This document shows, one piece after another, positions 47,329-59,289 of a stretch of DNA of 62,000 nucleotides. The position numbers were made by a program, and so were the translations under genes. Positions within the stretch are counted from its first letter, which is position 1. The number at the start of each line of letters is the position of its first letter. Source of the DNA: Acanthaster planci (lineage: Eukaryota > Echinodermata > Asteroidea > Valvatida > Acanthasteridae). The notes below the pieces were generated by a model that saw only the letters and a program-made list of their open reading frames with translations, made no database searches and was not told where the DNA came from. The stretch covers positions 273,435-335,434 of the forward strand of contig NW_019091386.1 in the NCBI RefSeq assembly GCF_001949145.1, written 5' to 3'.

Positions 47329-48480
47329 CGCACGACACGACGTACAACGGGACTCGTCGTGTGCTGTCGCCCTTTGCTTCATTGTGTTTGTAGAGAGGGC
47401 GCCTTTTAAGTGCTTTCTTTGATTTCCGTCCCTGCACTTGCATCGTTCTTTTGTCGTTCGTCTTCATGCATTCTTTTTAACATTGTGTTTTCATTAAGAG
47501 TGAGTTGTTGAACATAGTTTTTTCATCAAATGTAACTAGAAAGTGCGTCGAACTATTAGTATTATCTCCAGGAAATAAATGATATTAATGTCAGCCAACA
47601 ATGTTTGATCATTTCCTGCACTAATTCTGACCCTTCTAATAGTTAAAAATATAAATAAATTCAAAGATACAATACATGTACTGTACTTCAAGCATTATTA
47701 CGTACTTCTTGGTCGAGTTCGGCGGCCTGTTCTTGACACGGGTTTCTTGTTCTCGCGCTCGAAAGGCGGGAACACGACTCAAGAACACTGTTCTCGGAAC
47801 AGGATCACACCAACTCCTCATCAGGGTTTTACAGGAACACACGGGAAAAACTCGTGACATTTTGACTTTTGAACAGCTGCAAAAAGTAGAGAGATGACTT
47901 ACAAAGCCATAGACAATGGGACGTTTTGCAAAATTAACAGTAATTTTTTCCGTAACACAGAAATGAATGTTCCTGTTTATATAGAAAAGAATTCAGCCCA
48001 TCCAAACATTAACTCTCAAATAACGTAGCCTACATGGACGCCGCCATGTTGCATGTTGCTTGTCATTAACTACCATCAATAACCGGTTGTTTGTTCCCGG
48101 TGTTCGAGCGGCCGACCCACGAACAACAAATCGAGCTGTGAACTTCGTGAACATACGGGAACAAGCCGCCCGAACTCGGCTCTTTATTACGTGAGAGCAG
48201 TTCCTACATACGCGGATTTTTCATTTGCTCTTTTAAAAAATAAAATAATGACAGAAACTAATTCAAAGTTAAGAATGGATGAAACAAAAGCGAGAAAAAA
48301 ATCAACGTCTGAGGCTCAGGGCACGTAGTTTGCAAGCGCGGAGCAGAGAAATGAAAGTAAAGGTGCCCCCTATAAAGACCATGAAGCAGAGGGCGACAGC
48401 ACACGACGCGTCGCGCCGTTGGTCGCGTCATGCTTCAGGCGACGTAATACGTCATGTAAAGCACGACACGGCGTACGAAG
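47329..48480. mobile_element. Nested foldback element in gene 5 leader intron
   Basis: The outer arms at 47329-47440 and 48336-48480 share CGTCGTGTGCTGTCGCCC and TGCTTCAT in opposite orientations. The inner arms at about 47703-47790 and 48090-48196 share GAGTTCGGGCGGCTTGTTC-like sequence. A solo copy of the outer sequence lies at 9630-9740. No transposase frame is seen. Confidence 0.65.
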
Positions 48481-48599
48481 CGACGTACGACGGTGCAACG
48501 GGCGACGAGCGACGGAAGGAGCGACATTTAGGCAGAAAAGTGTCCAACATGGAAAGGACGTAAGACAGCAAGCGGCAAAATTTATGTCAGACTTTAAAT

Positions 48600-51293
48600 T
48601 TTACCAAACAAATCTACCGATCCGAGCAGGAGGCAAAGTCGGGAACGCCTTACAAAATATTGGTGATTCTCATCAGCAGGTCTCGCAAAATTCAGATAAT
48701 TTTATTATTTCGAAATAATGAGAAATGCAATTTCATCATATCCCACCACTGTGTGATTTCAATCTATCTAAAAATAAGGCCACGTGATTATTGTTAATCA
48801 CTCTGACGCATCTACACTCTAAAAAGTTTCGAATTTAAACACAATTTCTAAACCTCTTTTGTACCCAGTTTGTTAACATGGTTATTTGTTATAAATGAGT
48901 CTAGGAGTGCGTTTAAATGCGAAGCGGATTTCAAAAAGCTGAATATGAACTAAGGAAAAGCGTTAGCATTTAAACACGTTCCTAAAAATATTTCAGTGAA
49001 CATATCATGGGTTAAAGGTGTTTAAAAAGTGTGTACAAAAAGTAATGAAACGTTTAACGTTTGTACGTTTGTACACGGCAATGGTCTGTTATTAACGCGT
49101 TAAACTTAACACACTGTGACATCAAAGCTTATAGGAAATGCGATAGAACGGATGCCATTTTATGCGATTTTAATACGCTAAACAGTCGTGAAGGTATCCG
49201 GTTCGTAAGTGTGACGTGACTTCAGTCTAAACCACGCCCACTGCGCATGCACTGCACATAGAGTTACATGCACTGATCGCCGTTTACGGGGAACCATGGA
49301 ACCGGTTGTCCAATGGGGCGCGTCTGCCTTTGTGACGAATTCACTTACGAACTGGATTATGGTGGTTTATTTGTTCACAGAGCCTTATGTTTTACTCTTC
49401 TGGCAGATAAAAGAGAATATTTAGGTGTGGTGAAAATGCTGTCTGGTCTTCAAATGAACACTAAAAAGCAACTGTGTCATCGCTGCTATTGTTAGACACA
49501 GTGCAAACAGTGAAAGGGCAAAGTCTCAGGAAAACTATACAAGTTCATCATACGCGTGCGATTCAAACGCCCGCTGCGCAAGAACGGTATGTCCGATTGT
49601 CACAAACTTGGTGTCTAAATGACCGCAAAACGTAACTCTAAATATTCCTAAAGGCTCAACTCCTGAAAAAATACACTTCGTCGATATCGGGGAAAGTTGA
49701 GGGGGACGGATTCCGCCCCCAACTCTTTTGGGGGTAAACCACTCTTGTGACGTAACCCTGGTCTTATTCAGAAAAACTGTTTATTATTCTTAAGAATGTA
49801 AATGCACTTACTTAAAAAAAACTGATCAAACCTGACTTGATAGACACAGAATTGGCAGTTGGAATAATGCTACTTGAAGCACAATGCGAAACGCTTTAAT
49901 AGCAATTAAGTACTCCGTGTTAGTCGTCCAACGGATTGATGTCCTTTGAGTCTGAATATTTGGATTTGCTGTGCTAATGTTTTCTGTTTCCTGTTCAGTG
50001 GCGGTTAAAGATTTTCATTTAAAATAAAACACGCTATTTATTTCACTTGCTTGGGCAAGGACTTCATAATTAAGCTTTTATGTAGGTACACGAAGATGTA
50101 CAGAGCCATAGCCAATATTTCGTTGTACAATGAATTCATCTCACGGACACGTAAAACCGTTTGGTTCTCTTGTACAATGTACAGCATTAGGGGGTGTGTG
50201 ATTTAAGTCAGAGAAACGCTCAAGGTGGAGATTCTTTGATCATTTGAATGGGTTAGGACGCTTCTTCTTGGCGTATGATGCTGCGCTTAAGTTGTCCAGT
50301 TAATATATTCAGAACCCAAATCTTAAAAAATTTTGAGGTATGTACTCAGGAATAAAAAAGAGGTATGTTCACCTAAATGTCAAACCAACAGGTATAAAAT
50401 AGTTTTTACCTTTGTGTTTGTATAATCTGCAGTAATTTCATATTTTTTAAATATTCAGGTCATTTTGACTTTTGATGTGTATATACAGGCATCAATTTTT
50501 TCTTCAATCATCTTAATGAAACTACACTTTTCATTTTGCCTTGATGTTTATAACTGTCTTTCTATAATTTTATATGCAAATTATGTAATCAAGCCAGTCT
50601 TTGATTTCGCAAGGAATGATTGCCACCAATAAGCACAAATTTCAAAATATGAAATATTACACACTTTTCGGGCAGATATTTTGCGATGCACATACTTACG
50701 ATGCATTATTTATTTTTATCACACAATCACACAGGTCAATGTACTGTTCCTTTTATCCAGTGTTGGCTGATATATTCAGTACATCTGAAGTACAGCGAAG
50801 GCGATGGCGAAAATGTTTGCCCATTTTGTGAATTCACTTGACCATACGGCCTGAGTAATCTAGATTTTTCACTGGTTATTCCTTTCTGAATTACGGGATT
50901 TCTTTTAATTTATTTTTTACCTATAGCATGACAGACAAACTCAAGCGACCCCTCTTTTCAGTGAACTGAACAGCGAGTTTTATGCTGCATTCAAATCTGA
51001 ACTGAAACAAGGGAGTTTAATGAAACTACTCTGGATGATAATTTATTTAAATCGATAACATGTCTGATGTCGAATTATCAACAAACAATAGATTTATTTA
51101 TGAATAACAAGGCCTTGGGAATGAACAAGAAGACAAACCATGAACAAAAGTCTTCTTGTTCTTCTAGTTTGTTGGTGTTGGTTTTTATTATCGCCGTTGT
51201 TGTTTGAGCTATTTTATTGATTTTTATTGAATCGTTTGCTATTCAGCATTTCAACCGTGCAGTGTATCGGTACTGTGTTGGGCCACTTTGCAG
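48600..51293 (+). other. Remainder of gene 5 leader intron
   Basis: No gene is recognised. A copy of the 46.65-kb repeat lies at 49520-49650. The rest is AT-rich without visible structure, up to the acceptor at 51293. Confidence 0.45.
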
Positions 51294-51308
51294 ACACCAC
51301 ACTTCAAC

Positions 51309-52917
51309 ATGAAGCTCTTCGAAGCCATCGTCTTTCTGAGTTTTGTTGGTAAAGTCCGTTTTCAATTCGCATTCGAACCATTCTTTTTTACGTTACATAT
51401 GGACTCGTCGAGGCAGGTCCCAAACAGAAAGAAAAGAAAACACGAGCAAATCAGGATACATCATGACAGGGCACTGTCTTGAAATAGGCACAATTGCCAT
51501 TCCTTGGTTTACATTCTCGGACCGCCATCAGGAGAACATAGCAGTCACGACTCGAGAACACAGATGACACACCTTTCTGCCTGTATATTCGAATTCTCCG
51601 ATTGGGGGTCAGTTAGTGCTTTGATACTCTACTTATCCTCTGCCTCTCCGACCCGGGTTCGAAACCCGCGCGGGCCAGCTTTTTGTTTAGGCTTTCCAGT
51701 CCTTACCTGACCCCCTTTGGTTTCGTTGTAAATACGTGTATTTATTTATCTTGGTTTTTTTTTTTTACTCCCATTTCTAAAAACACTTTTCTCGTCTTAC
51801 TGAAGTAAGTTAATAATGTATTACGGGGGGATGGCAAAGCAACCATCCTTGAATAAGCTGCTGTTTCGGTGTAATGTTTCCGTCATTTTTAGGCGGTGTC
51901 ATGGGGATTTCGTGCTACGTGTGTTCCACGGGCCAGGCTGGTTGTGACGATCCCTTCAAGCCCAGTGACGCTCTGAAGAGAAACTGCACCTCCGATTACA
52001 ACGCCTGCTACGTAAGTAAAGTGTTTATAGGGCGATAGCTGGGTGAAAACCCGGCACAACGTACGATGGAAAACACCCTCGATAAAAAGTAAAGGTGAAA
52101 TTACATTGTAATTTGGCAAAAAAAAAGTATGAAATGCTCATTGGAAAATGATCAAAGCACTCCTTTTTAAAGACCTCCTTTCGAATCTTCATTTGTAGCA
52201 AATTTGGGTGACATTAAAAGAACAAAAAATGAAAAAAGACAGCTGGGAAAAGAGCCCGAAAAACATTTTAAAAATCCGTAACCACAGTCCCCTCACCCTT
52301 AAAAATCACCAGAAGTCTTTCCACCATCCCAGCAATTGGTATAAAACTTCCAGGTATCAAAATGTCTCTTACTCCCAAGGTAAAGTTTTATCCTTTGATT
52401 CTTAAAATAACCATTTGGCCAGAGTTATCTGCGCTGTTGTTTCAGAATTTAATTGTAAGGTACCAAAATAGTCGTTTTTGTCATATAAGAAATTTGTTTG
52501 ACGATGCAATCACTGTCACACTAATTGTTCATTGGGTCACGTCTCAACATTCGACAAATTTGTACCCTCCCCCCACTTTTTTACGACGGGCCTACAAGCA
52601 GACAAATCTGGCAGACGATACAACCCCGATGAGATCCTTGACGGAGTTCAAAAAATGTTCAGTTCTTACCTTTTCATACTTATTCCATGTAGAAAGTAAA
52701 GGGTGAGGTCCTGGGTATAACTGTGGTCGAGAGACAATGTGAGAAGAAGTCTCAGTGCCTTAAGGAGAACGGCTGCTTCACGGTTGAAGGCCAGGGCAAC
52801 TCGGCTACCGGCTGCTGCTGCACCGGGGACTACTGTAATGGAACCGGTTCGCTGGGCGTGATGTCCGTCATGGTCAGTGTCATCCTGGGCCTGCTGGCCA
52901 CGGTCATTGCTCCGTAA
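51309..52917 (+). CDS. Ly6/uPAR-like GPI-anchored protein, gene 5
   Basis: The CDS joins 51309-51348, 51893-52011 and 52693-52917 into 127 codons plus stop. The signal peptide starts MKLFEAIVFLSFV. The LU domain opens C-x2-C and has the C-D-D-P-F signature and an N-C-T sequon. In exon 3 it shows C-x5-C-x5-C-x12-CCC-x4-CN. The tail, after GTGSLG, is hydrophobic (VMVSVILGLLATVIA), as expected for a GPI signal. N-G-T just after the last cysteine is another potential sequon but would lie close to the cleavage site. Donors are GTAAAG and GTAAGT; acceptors are TTTTTAG and CATGTAG. Twelve cysteines match the LU scaffold plus one extra pair. Function and ligand cannot be read from the sequence. Confidence 0.88.
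51600..51690. repeat. B-box-bearing repeat fragment in intron 1 of gene 5
   Basis: GACCCGGGTTCGAAACCCGC at 51650-51669 contains a good B box (GGTTCGAAACC). No A box or cloverleaf is visible. It is probably a tRNA-derived SINE fragment. Confidence 0.4.
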
Positions 52918-53965
52918 AGATTGGAAACCAAGGAAGATATTCCTAGGATAGCTTATCAACGCACGCTTTTGACAAATTAGTGCTTGTGATCTTCGTCCCA
53001 AGCATGAGCAAAGAATGCAGGCAGGCACCCCTTTCAACAATTAAACTCAAGCAGTTCTCTTACTCACCCTGCAGAACAATAATAATGACAATTCTGATAC
53101 CTTCGTTGCCTATGATAATGCAAGAAAATCACAGATGGGAACGGGCTGCATAACAAAATGGTGACAGGCACAAGCAATGGGAGCTCCATGATCGGTTGGT
53201 GGCAGCAGACAGGACAGACGCCCTCTCCAAACCGGGCATTGATGGGTGTCACTACCAAGAAAAGTAGACAGAGCCCGAAACACGGCCGGGGACAGCACCT
53301 GCGTCTACGGGAAATGCAGGAAGCCCCTAGCTCATCAGCTATATCAGCTGTCCAGTCATGTAACTCGACACCGACTTTGAAAGCACTGTTCCACCACCGT
53401 TGGTTGACGGTAAAATCCTTTCGGAGCGATAAGTCGTATCCATTTCAATCATTTCCAGTGTAACAATGCAATACCTGATAATAGGTTAAAAGTGTTTTCA
53501 CGTGCCTCCTTTTGGTTTAGTTCCAAAATAACCCAGATGAAATCTGACTGCTTTTGAATATATGATTGCTCAGACGCCGCCGCAAAAGAGTAGTTTAGCC
53601 CAAGGAAACCATAGCTGCATTTTAAAAGACTCGAGACTGAGTGAAAGTACAGTGACGTCTTGAATATAGACAGCATTTTAATAGGTCTGATATTCGTGAG
53701 ATAGGGTTTTAATAACATAACTCAACATAACATTTCGGCAACACAAGAACATCGATAAAAATTCAGCTGCCTTGATTTAACAAGTCAGTAGTAATTGGTT
53801 TTTTAGGTCTGCGTTCTCTGATATGCAGAAATCTGCAGTGTACCGGTACCAAAAATCGGCAAGGTATTTTGCTCGTTACTTCTAAATAATGTTCCCTTCC
53901 ATTAAAGACAGAAACGTTAACAGTAAATGATTCGTAGTCATGAATAAATGATGACCAGTAAAATA
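52918..53965 (+). other. 3' UTR of gene 5
   Basis: The UTR contains the CGGTTGGTGGCAGCAGAC block at 53187-53204 (as in gene 4), the GAGACTGAGTGAAAG block at 53633-53715 (as in genes 1-3) and the terminal GATTCGTAGTCATGAATAAA block (as in gene 4). It is the only UTR in the window with all three blocks intact. Confidence 0.6.
53943..53948 (+). terminator. Polyadenylation signal, gene 5
   Basis: AATAAA lies in GTCATGAATAAATGATGACC, the conserved family 3' end. Confidence 0.65.
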
Positions 53966-54105
53966 TACCAAAACTGCAGTTTTTTCTGTTCGAAGTTTTG
54001 CCGGTAATGTGCTTTAATTTTGATATTGCGCATGATGGCAGGAGCGGGGAGAGATCGAGCCGGATGCACTCCAGCTAAGCGATGGTAGTGACGATAGCCA
54101 ATAAC

Positions 54106-54313
54106 CAGTGGCGTGTGTAGGGGGGGGGGTTCAACATAATAATGCGGGCGAAAATATAACCTATTTATTTAGTAAAATATATTTACCGATTAGTCTCTTT
54201 ACAAATAACCTATGAAGTATTTTCAGTTTAAAAAATAGATAAAAAATTGCAAAAAAAAAAAAAAAATCCGTCATGGAGAAAGTTGCCCCTGTCCCCCACT
54301 GGATACGTCACTG
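54106..54313. mobile_element. hAT-like non-autonomous element, copy B
   Basis: The termini are CAGTGGCGTG and ACGTCACTG. The 8 bp on either side, CCAATAAC and CCAGTAAC, differ at one base, a good 8-bp target-site duplication as expected for hAT. The interior has poly-G, poly-A and GTTGCCCCTGTCCCCC. It is related to 38901-39100. Confidence 0.75.
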
Positions 54314-55364
54314 CCAGTAACGTTTTGTCTGGTGAAGGAAATTGTAAATGAAGCTACCATTATTTGCAAGCTTCCCGAATCAGAAGAAAATGATTGTTCC
54401 GGAAACATTACAGTGAAAAGATAATAAGAAACCGGATCCAGCTTACTACTTTGTGTACGGTAACGTTGAAGAGACGCAAGGTGACTCCAGTGTCGTAACG
54501 AGTTATCGCGAGGACGCCCTCAGTGGTGATTAGACCAGTTCCCTGCTGAATCAATCAAAACGACAGCTGGTGTCGTTGACGGCAGAAAAAGTGTATGACG
54601 TAATGTCTAGGATGGGCAGTTTATATCCCTCTCCCCTAGTATCGTCGAAATTACCCACAATTCAACAAAATGGACTCGAAATTTTCAGCCAATTTAAGAC
54701 GATTTGGGAACCTTGGTGTGTGCTTTAGTGATCGCTCAAATAATGAATAACTGTTATGGAGGGCGAATTTTGTATTTGGCTTCAATGCTTACTGATGTCA
54801 CATAAATAACAACTCGATGGACTTTGGAAGTCGAAGTGATATTGGTGCATAGGAAAGACCAAATAAATAACGGCATTTATGATCTCCAGATAAGGCGAAG
54901 CAAAACAGAAGCCCCAAAAGTTCATCGTCCCCGCCAAACGTTGATTTGCGCTAAGTACACGTTCTTTATTTTTCGTTTGGTTCAAATATTGACTTTGAAA
55001 ACGTGCCGTGCGATGGCCCAATACATGTACTTTCGAAATCGAAGTCTCCCACCAGGTTTCACAAATTTTATAGACCAACGGTGAGAAGAGATCGGAAATT
55101 CTTTTACTTTGCCTCGACAATCAGTTGATAACACAAGGTCATCAGTGACGCCATGACCTTGGGGTAAGTGGGCCTATTGTGATTCACAGGATATTTATCG
55201 CCAGGGCCAATCAGTAAGCCAGGCGTGTCCGCCAAAGGTATCACGCACTGACCAACCTCGACTCCACGAGCTGCGTGCGTGTTCCTTCAATAGCTAGATC
55301 GCGCAAGGCATGGGGCGACCAATGTGGCGTGGCTAGATCGTACCCACCGGAACGAGGTTGTACA

Positions 55365-55697
55365 CTGCCACTTGCAACCGGCAGTGACGTCACAAAGGGC
55401 ACATTGAGGCTAATACTACAATGGAGTGCAGTCACCGTCCCGGAACTGGCAACTCAGCTTTTCACAAGTTCGATTACATTCTGGTTATACAGAATTAACA
55501 TCATGTAATCCTTAAAAATGGCGGATTGATTCCTCATCAAGGAAGCAAACCCGACGCAGGTATCTTTCCGCAAAATAGTCCCGTCCCTCATATAAATCCA
55601 CAGGCAAAACGAGCAAATTGAAAGCAGACATTGTTTTGCGACACTAACCGGAGCAGTCAAACCAAGCGGCTCTCCGCCGACCGATTTTTATTGACGG
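55365..55697 (+). promoter_or_regulatory. Promoter of Ly6-like gene 6
   Basis: CACTTG lies at 55369-55374 and CRE TGACGTCA at 55385-55392, again 10 nt apart. TATAAAT at 55591-55597 places the start near 55620. The arrangement mirrors gene 5 almost exactly. Confidence 0.65.
55620..55697 (+). other. Untranslated leader exon of gene 6
   Basis: The exon ends at 55697 with CGG|GTAAGT. It is nearly identical to the gene 5 leader. The likely acceptor is TCTGCAG, ending at 59279, ten nt before the ATG of gene 6. Confidence 0.55.
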
Positions 55698-57009
55698 GTA
55701 AGTTTATGATTTACACCTTTAACACTGGAATAATAGCAAGGTTTTTTGCTAAATGTGGAAAATAATCACAGCAATTTTTAGTTGGTAATCTGATTTTCGT
55801 TAAGATGTTTGATCGGGCATGGTTCTTGGATTTTCCAGGCCTTCTAGTAAACGCATATAACAAACACAACAATTACACCGACAACGGTAACATATAGAAG
55901 CTGAAAATAGATTTTCCCAAGAGGGCCGATAATTATGCCAAATTAGGCCACAGCAACAAAGACCCGCTTCTTTCCAAAGTAAGATTTAAAAAAATTTATA
56001 TGCCTCTACTGAACGGATAAAGGCTGAACTTGGCGGCTGGCACGCCCAGGGTCTAGTCCTTCACGTAGGCCCACGGCGCACGGTAGCGCGGAAGGTTACA
56101 ACGAGCGTGGTGAGAAGGAACCCGTACGTCATGCCACGGCTTAAGAACTGGTGTCCATTTTTTTCCTGGTCGGTTTTGATACTCACAGGGTACAATTTAG
56201 TTTCATCAAATTTGTATCAATACCAGATTCCAGTACCTTTTGTTTGCTGCGTAATGGACAAGTAGACAATCTGGCTTCATTCTTGGCGGTCATTTCGTGA
56301 CATGCCACTTCCCGAGTACTATGGCATAAGGAAAATCGTCTTTCGTCATTATTCTAAGTTTGTGTTATCTATACTAAATGCATTAAATGCAAGGAAAATG
56401 ATGTAATTTCAAGAAAAGTTTTTCTTTTGCTGTCGGATCAGAGTGAAACATATAAGTTATGCTCTCAGATGCTGTACAGCCAGGTCGTTGGTTGAGGAGT
56501 GAATAGTACAGCATGCTCCACGTTCATATCTGATTGAATTCCTGAGTTCCTGAATTCTTTGCAAGAAAATCAAACCATTTTTTCATGTTAAACTTTCCCT
56601 GAGGATTTATGCGTTGACTCTGAAATAAAGTTAACAAACGGAACAAAATGATGTTTAACTTGCCTCATGTTACGCTGGATAAAAGGTGAAAAAAAATCAT
56701 CTTTGGAAGCAAGAAGCTCCTGATCATTGAGTGGCCGTTACTCATAATCAGAAAGGTATTACCCGCGCAGAAAAGATATTAGAGACATCAAAGCCTCTTC
56801 GGCAGTGTAGCCGAAGCAGCTGAAAAAAATCTGGAAAATGTTTGCTAATTTCTCGCTTTAATCTCTCGGAAGTGCCACCGAACGGATTTGTGTACAGTTT
56901 TATTCGGAATCATTCTTTTATCAGACAGTAGAGGGGGTAAATATCCTGTTGAAGGTTCCATTATAAACGATTGGAAGTAAGAAACAACCACTATTGTGAA
57001 AGACACGTG

Positions 57010-59279
57010 TCCTTATTTTGATTTTCCGATTTTGAAAATTTAAAGTGACGAAGCAATTAGCGAATAGCTTTAAAGATGTTTATTGGACAGTCTGGCATGG
57101 AAAAAAATGTGAAAAACCAAAGAGCAAAAGAATGCAAAGTTCCAGTGCCTACCAGAGCTATGAAATTGGTGCTAGTGCCTTGTGCGACGTAGATCTGACG
57201 GAACAATAATTATGTAGAGTGGAAGCAAATATGGTTAAAAATCGCCTGCACGAGCATTTATGGGCAAGCTCGATTGGTGACAATTTGTTAACCACTGGTG
57301 TTTATTTCATGCGCAGGTTACCAATCAAAATCGACCGTCGGTCGACAACTTGTCACCGACCACTTCCCCTTTTATACAAATCGGTATCCACAATGGCAGA
57401 CCCGGGACCAATATTTTGGGAAGGGGGCAAACTTTTTTTTTGGGACTGGGAGAAGTAGGATTTTCTTCATGTAACCTTTGACGGCCTCTCTCTGGGGAAA
57501 GGCTACATTTTGGCACTTTTGACAAGCTTTCTACAGAAGGGAATTGAAACACACCACGGAGATTCGACTTGGAAATTTGTTATTTAACAACCAGGAAGTA
57601 AAACCTTGAAGTTCCTTTTTTGTTGGAAACAATCCCCCGTTGCAGCCCCGCTTCGTATACCCAGGATAATATGTGGCAAAAGGGACCCCCCCATGTGAAG
57701 CACAAGCTATATACCCTAAAGCTATTGTGCCTACCTCCCCCCAAAAAACTCTGGAAACAAATTCTAAAGCATTCTGTCAACGCAAAAGAAGACACAATAG
57801 AGGGGGCCCCTGGTTGCAATTTATGGCGCATGAAATGCCGCTTCGGATCCACCCGTGGATACCAATTGTGCGGACCTGTCCCGCATATATAGCTCTCGTA
57901 AGGCCAACTCCACTATTGACAGTAAGCAATCGTGGCTGATTACAGGGAAGATAACAATTACAGACCGTGGACTTGACCAGAATCATCGCTTGATTGCTGG
58001 ATTAAAGTCCAAGCAGTTTGAAGCAGCAGCAGGGCATAGGGCGCGTGGTCGACAAAGCAATGGCTGTTTAGCAGTGACATGCCGCAACCAAAGTTCGATT
58101 CACAGTGCTGCTTGAGGACAAAAGTTTGATTACCCCCCCCAATAAAAAAGGAACAAGGAAGAGGAAAACATACGTACACAACACAAAAATCCCTGTCAGG
58201 ATTACCAACCAAATAAAACCTCCTAACTGTTATACTAATTAAAGCAGTAGTATAAATTAGTCAGTTAGAAATGTAGTTATTCAGTTATTTTAAATTTAGT
58301 CATTTTGTAAGTAATTATTAAATGAGTTCCGTTATACGTATGGAGTAATAAATATCTTATCTCCGACATGACTTGAGTTTTTCCTTCCTATATTTTTGAA
58401 TAATGCCTTGCTAAATGGTTCGAGTTTTATATTGATTTCATTATTTATTTCGTCTGATATAACTGAGTTTCCAAATTGCAAATTGATTCAGTCGATAAAA
58501 AAACAAAATTTCTGAATACCTGAAATCCTGAATATCTCAAATTCCAAATAAATTCCTTACTCAGGAATTTAGTTATTTAAGTATTTAGTTACTTGGTTTG
58601 CTTTATAACCAAGGTCCAAAATACGGAAGTCTTTCTGAAGATCTGAAGTAATGAATACCTATATTGCTAAATTTCAAGACCCCTAAATGATTCAAACTCC
58701 AGTATAGAACAAGAATCAAGAACTAGGATTATCCAAGTGACTACTAGCTTTGATATTAACTCTTATTGATAAGTGTATGAATAATTCTGAGCATGTCAGA
58801 GTTTAAACAGCGTAGCATTCTCTTTGTTATGCAAATAAGATCAAACCAAAGTTATTAGTCATTACTACCTGACAGCTAAACAGCCTAAATGTTATGTGCC
58901 CGCCTTTCATTCTTTCCAAACAGAAACCTGAACTTTATGACAGGTGTGAATATTTTGTTAACTGTAAACTTGCACTACAGGGCTTTTGAAGTATCAAATA
59001 AAAGAAATAAATTGAGAAATACCAAGCCACTACTTGAAAATACCACTTTACCTGGTGAAGCAGCAAACCTGAGTGTTTAGGATAGGCCACACCACAAATG
59101 TCACCTATATCTTCGGGAAAAAACCCTGCCTTCAATTTTGCAATGCGGTACCGGGCATCGTAAACTAAACCGCACAATTATAGGCTTGGTCCCCCCCCCA
59201 AAAAAATTCACCTGTCTCCCTAACGATTTCACTTTATGCAGATCTCATACTTTGTTTGACCGAGTCGCAAAATCTGCAG
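57010..59279 (+). other. Distal part of gene 6 leader intron
   Basis: No gene is recognised. The part at 58205-58860 is very AT-rich, with repeated words such as AATTTAGTTATTTAAGTATT and short inverted repeats. Small open frames at 57.2-58.2 kb show no known domain. Confidence 0.45.
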
Positions 59280-59289
59280 AAAGAACACC

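Larger units (their letters stand above)
54585..57010. repeat. Segmental duplication, copy 2 (promoter side of gene 6)
   Basis: This is the partner of 44340-46550 and carries the gene 6 promoter and leader. The extra stretch near 54930-55200 interrupts alignment upstream of the CRE. Conserved landmarks include CCAGGCCTTCTAGTAAACGC (45346 and 55836) and TGTAGCCGAAGCA (46368 and 56806). Confidence 0.8.

Noticed and set aside
51600-51690. tRNA gene suggested by a perfect B box
   Set aside because: No A box, acceptor stem or anticodon arm could be drawn. It was called a SINE-like fragment.
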